Positions 5,352 through 6,694 of a stretch of 6,694 bases of DNA are shown in pieces. The stretch lies in assembly GCA_003454135.1 (NCBI GenBank), contig DMKW01000025.1, positions 2,657 to 9,350 of the forward strand, given 5' to 3'. Position numbers and translations under genes: made by a program. The DNA comes from Microbacteriaceae bacterium (GTDB taxonomy: Bacteria; Actinomycetota; Actinomycetes; Actinomycetales; Microbacteriaceae). The notes beneath the pieces are model-generated. The model saw nothing but the letters and a program-made list of their open reading frames with translations. It did no database searches and had not been told where the DNA came from. Position 1 is the stretch's first letter; every line of letters starts with the position of its first letter.

Positions 5352-6335
5352 TCAGCGCACCGGGAGCAGGTATGTCGGCGACGGCACGTGCTCCAGGCGG
5401 CCAATCGGGCGCGGGATGCCGGAGCCCGCGTCGATGCGGAAGCTCGTGACCGTGTTCGAAAGCTGGTTGGCCACGTGCAGCACGTCGCCCTCGAGTGCGA
5501 GGTGCCGCGGCCACGACCCTCCCGTCGGCACGTCCGCCACAGGCGAGAGGTCGCTCAGCCGCAGCGCCGCGACCCGGTCGGAGCCGCGCAAGCCCGTAAA
5601 GGCGAACCCTCCGGCGGCGTCGATCGCGAGCGCGGCGGCGTGATCCCCCTCCGCCCAGTGAGCGACGACGCGCCCGCTCGAGCGGATCGAGGCTTCCTCG
5701 TCGATGAGGTAGATGCCGCCGTCCAGCTCGCCGAGAAGGTAGACGGATCCGTGGCTCTCGGCGAAGTCCCGGGGACCGGTGCCGGCGGGGAACGCGCCGG
5801 ACCCGGTTCGCTCGACCGCGCCGTCGCGCAGGCGATGGACGTGCACGCGGTCGGCCCCGAGATCCGCGCTCAGGATTGTCGCGCCCACGTGGGTCGCGTG
5901 TGCGTGCGGGCCGCCCTGGTCGGCCCTCGGCCCGCTGCCCGCGCCGTGGAGAGTCTGCGCGCGCTCGCCGATGCGGCCATCCGCGTGGAGGGCGAAGATG
6001 TCGACCGAGCCGTCGCCGTAGTTCGACACGTAGAGACGATCAGCCGTCACGGTCAGGTGGCACGGGAAGCTGCCACTCACCTTCCTGCCGCCGAGCGCGG
6101 TCAGTCGAAACCCGTCTGCGCGACGGAACGCCTCGACCCGGCCGGATCCCTCATCCGTCGAATAGACGATCCCCTCGACGAGCCCGTTCGCGAGAAAGGA
6201 CGGCGACGAGGTCTCGACGGCCACCCCGAGAAACTCGAGAGTTCCGTCGTCGCGCGTCGCCGCGGCACCGATCCCCCGGGCCGAACCGTCCATCGACGGC
6301 GTGTAGGAGCCGATCCAATACGTCGGCTCGCTCAA
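5352..6335 (-). CDS. Lactonase-family seven-bladed beta-propeller (6-phosphogluconolactonase-like)
   Basis: A 327-aa protein of the YbhE/3-carboxymuconate cyclase-type lactonase family, whose members hydrolyse 6-phosphogluconolactone or other sugar/carboxymuconate lactones. Length fits one propeller with no signal peptide, so it is cytosolic. Visible family marks: WIGSYTP at the N-terminus (7-13), LYVSNYGDGSVDIF (101-114), the GGPHAHATHV segment (141-150, the conserved His region), ADLGADRVHVHRL, GTGPRDFA (185-192), GGSWPRHLAL (272-281) and the last-blade HVANQLSNTVTSFRID (287-302). The start is a TTG at 6335 that overlaps the stop of the upstream dehydrogenase (TTGA), with AAGG about ten bases before it, so expression is probably coupled. 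The substrate is not determined by the sequence. The dehydrogenase neighbour suggests sugar-acid metabolism (inference). Confidence 0.87.
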   Translation of the reverse strand: MSEPTYWIGSYTPSMDGSARGIGAAATRDDGTLEFLGVAVETSSPSFLANGLVEGIVYSTDEGSGRVEAFRRADGFRLTALGGRKVSGSFPCHLTVTADRLYVSNYGDGSVDIFALHADGRIGERAQTLHGAGSGPRADQGGPHAHATHVGATILSADLGADRVHVHRLRDGAVERTGSGAFPAGTGPRDFAESHGSVYLLGELDGGIYLIDEEASIRSSGRVVAHWAEGDHAAALAIDAAGGFAFTGLRGSDRVAALRLSDLSPVADVPTGGSWPRHLALEGDVLHVANQLSNTVTSFRIDAGSGIPRPIGRLEHVPSPTYLLPVR

Positions 6336-6694
6336 TAGCCCGCCTTCACATCCACGACCCCGACGAAACGGCCGTCGCCGAGGAACGCCTCCACGTTCTC
6401 GCGGATTCGCTCGGCGAGCAGCGGCGCGGTCATGGCCGGGGTGTCCGCGCTGTGCGGCGTGATGATCACCCGGGGCTCGTTCCAGAGCGGATGCCCGTCG
6501 GGGAGCGGTTCCGGGTCGGTGACGTCCACGCCGGCGCCGGCGATTTCTCCCGCCGCGAGGGCCGCAGTGAGCGCGTCGGTATCGACGAGACCGCCCCTGG
6601 CGATGTTGATGAGGATGGCGGAGGGCTTCATCGCGGCGAGTTCGGCCGCACCGATCAGCTTGCGCGTGCCGTCGGTGAACGCCGCGGCGATCAC
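6332..6694 (-). CDS. D-isomer-specific 2-hydroxyacid dehydrogenase, C-terminal part (5' end outside window)
   Basis: NAD(P)-dependent oxidoreductase interconverting 2-keto acids and D-2-hydroxy acids. The visible 121 codons cover the second half of the NAD-binding domain and the C-terminal return helix. The catalytic triad is present: Arg in INIARGGLVDTDAL, Glu in GVDVTDPEPLPDGHPLW and His in ITPHSADTPAM. The frame continues beyond base 6694; the leading VIAAAFTDGTRKLIG is a typical internal segment of this family, so the GTG at the edge is not a start. Family proteins are usually 300-330 aa, so well over half is missing. It ends TAT TGA, with the TGA shared with the TTG start of the lactonase. 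The subtype (glyoxylate/hydroxypyruvate, phosphoglycerate or other) cannot be fixed from this end. Confidence 0.9.
   Translation of the reverse strand: MIAAAFTDGTRKLIGAAELAAMKPSAILINIARGGLVDTDALTAALAAGEIAGAGVDVTDPEPLPDGHPLWNEPRVIITPHSADTPAMTAPLLAERIRENVEAFLGDGRFVGVVDVKAGY

Noticed and set aside
5163..6338. 391-codon open frame on the plus strand
   Set aside because: Antisense to the beta-propeller gene; biased composition and no domain signs.

Overview
The window is high-GC DNA with dense, tightly packed genes, frequent 4-bp stop/start overlaps, GTG and TTG starts, and protein families typical of Actinobacteria. The peptide deformylase, the AzlC with an FTGGSQF-type motif and the NarL-type two-component genes fit a Microbacteriaceae-like chromosome. 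This taxonomic call is inference from protein style, not a database result. Everything except the first gene lies on the minus strand.

Layout, left to right: (1) the C-terminal part of a peptide deformylase (def, plus strand, cut by the left edge), which meets the next gene tail to tail with a 4-bp overlap. (2) A minus-strand unit read from 2473 down to 516: a one-membrane-segment histidine kinase without its own response regulator, then azlC starting 3 nt after the kinase stop, then azlD overlapping azlC by ATGA. (3) A minus-strand unit from 4957 down to 2573: a six-helix NarL/DesK-type histidine kinase, its response regulator (ATGA overlap) and, 88 nt further on, a small two-helix membrane protein with a C-terminal SHOCT domain. 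A strong 16-bp hairpin ends this unit and separates it from unit 2. (4) A tRNA-Asn(GTT) gene with a recognisable promoter and a terminator-like hairpin. (5) A minus-strand pair: the C-terminal half of a D-isomer-specific 2-hydroxyacid dehydrogenase (cut by the right edge) and a lactonase-family beta-propeller that starts on a TTG overlapping the dehydrogenase stop.

How the genes may work together: unit 3 is a standard membrane sensor/regulator pair with a likely envelope-associated accessory protein. Unit 2 is less usual: an orphan kinase is translationally coupled to a two-subunit branched-chain amino acid exporter. It could feed phosphate to the regulator of unit 3 or to a regulator elsewhere. 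Unit 5 looks like a small catabolic or metabolite-repair pair acting on sugar lactones and 2-keto/2-hydroxy acids.

No mobile element, CRISPR array, toxin-antitoxin or defence locus is visible. I see no clear-cut undescribed system. The best candidates for a second look are the kinase-AzlCD coupling, the paired CAATTG boxes upstream of the tRNA, and the leaderless-type start of the main kinase.
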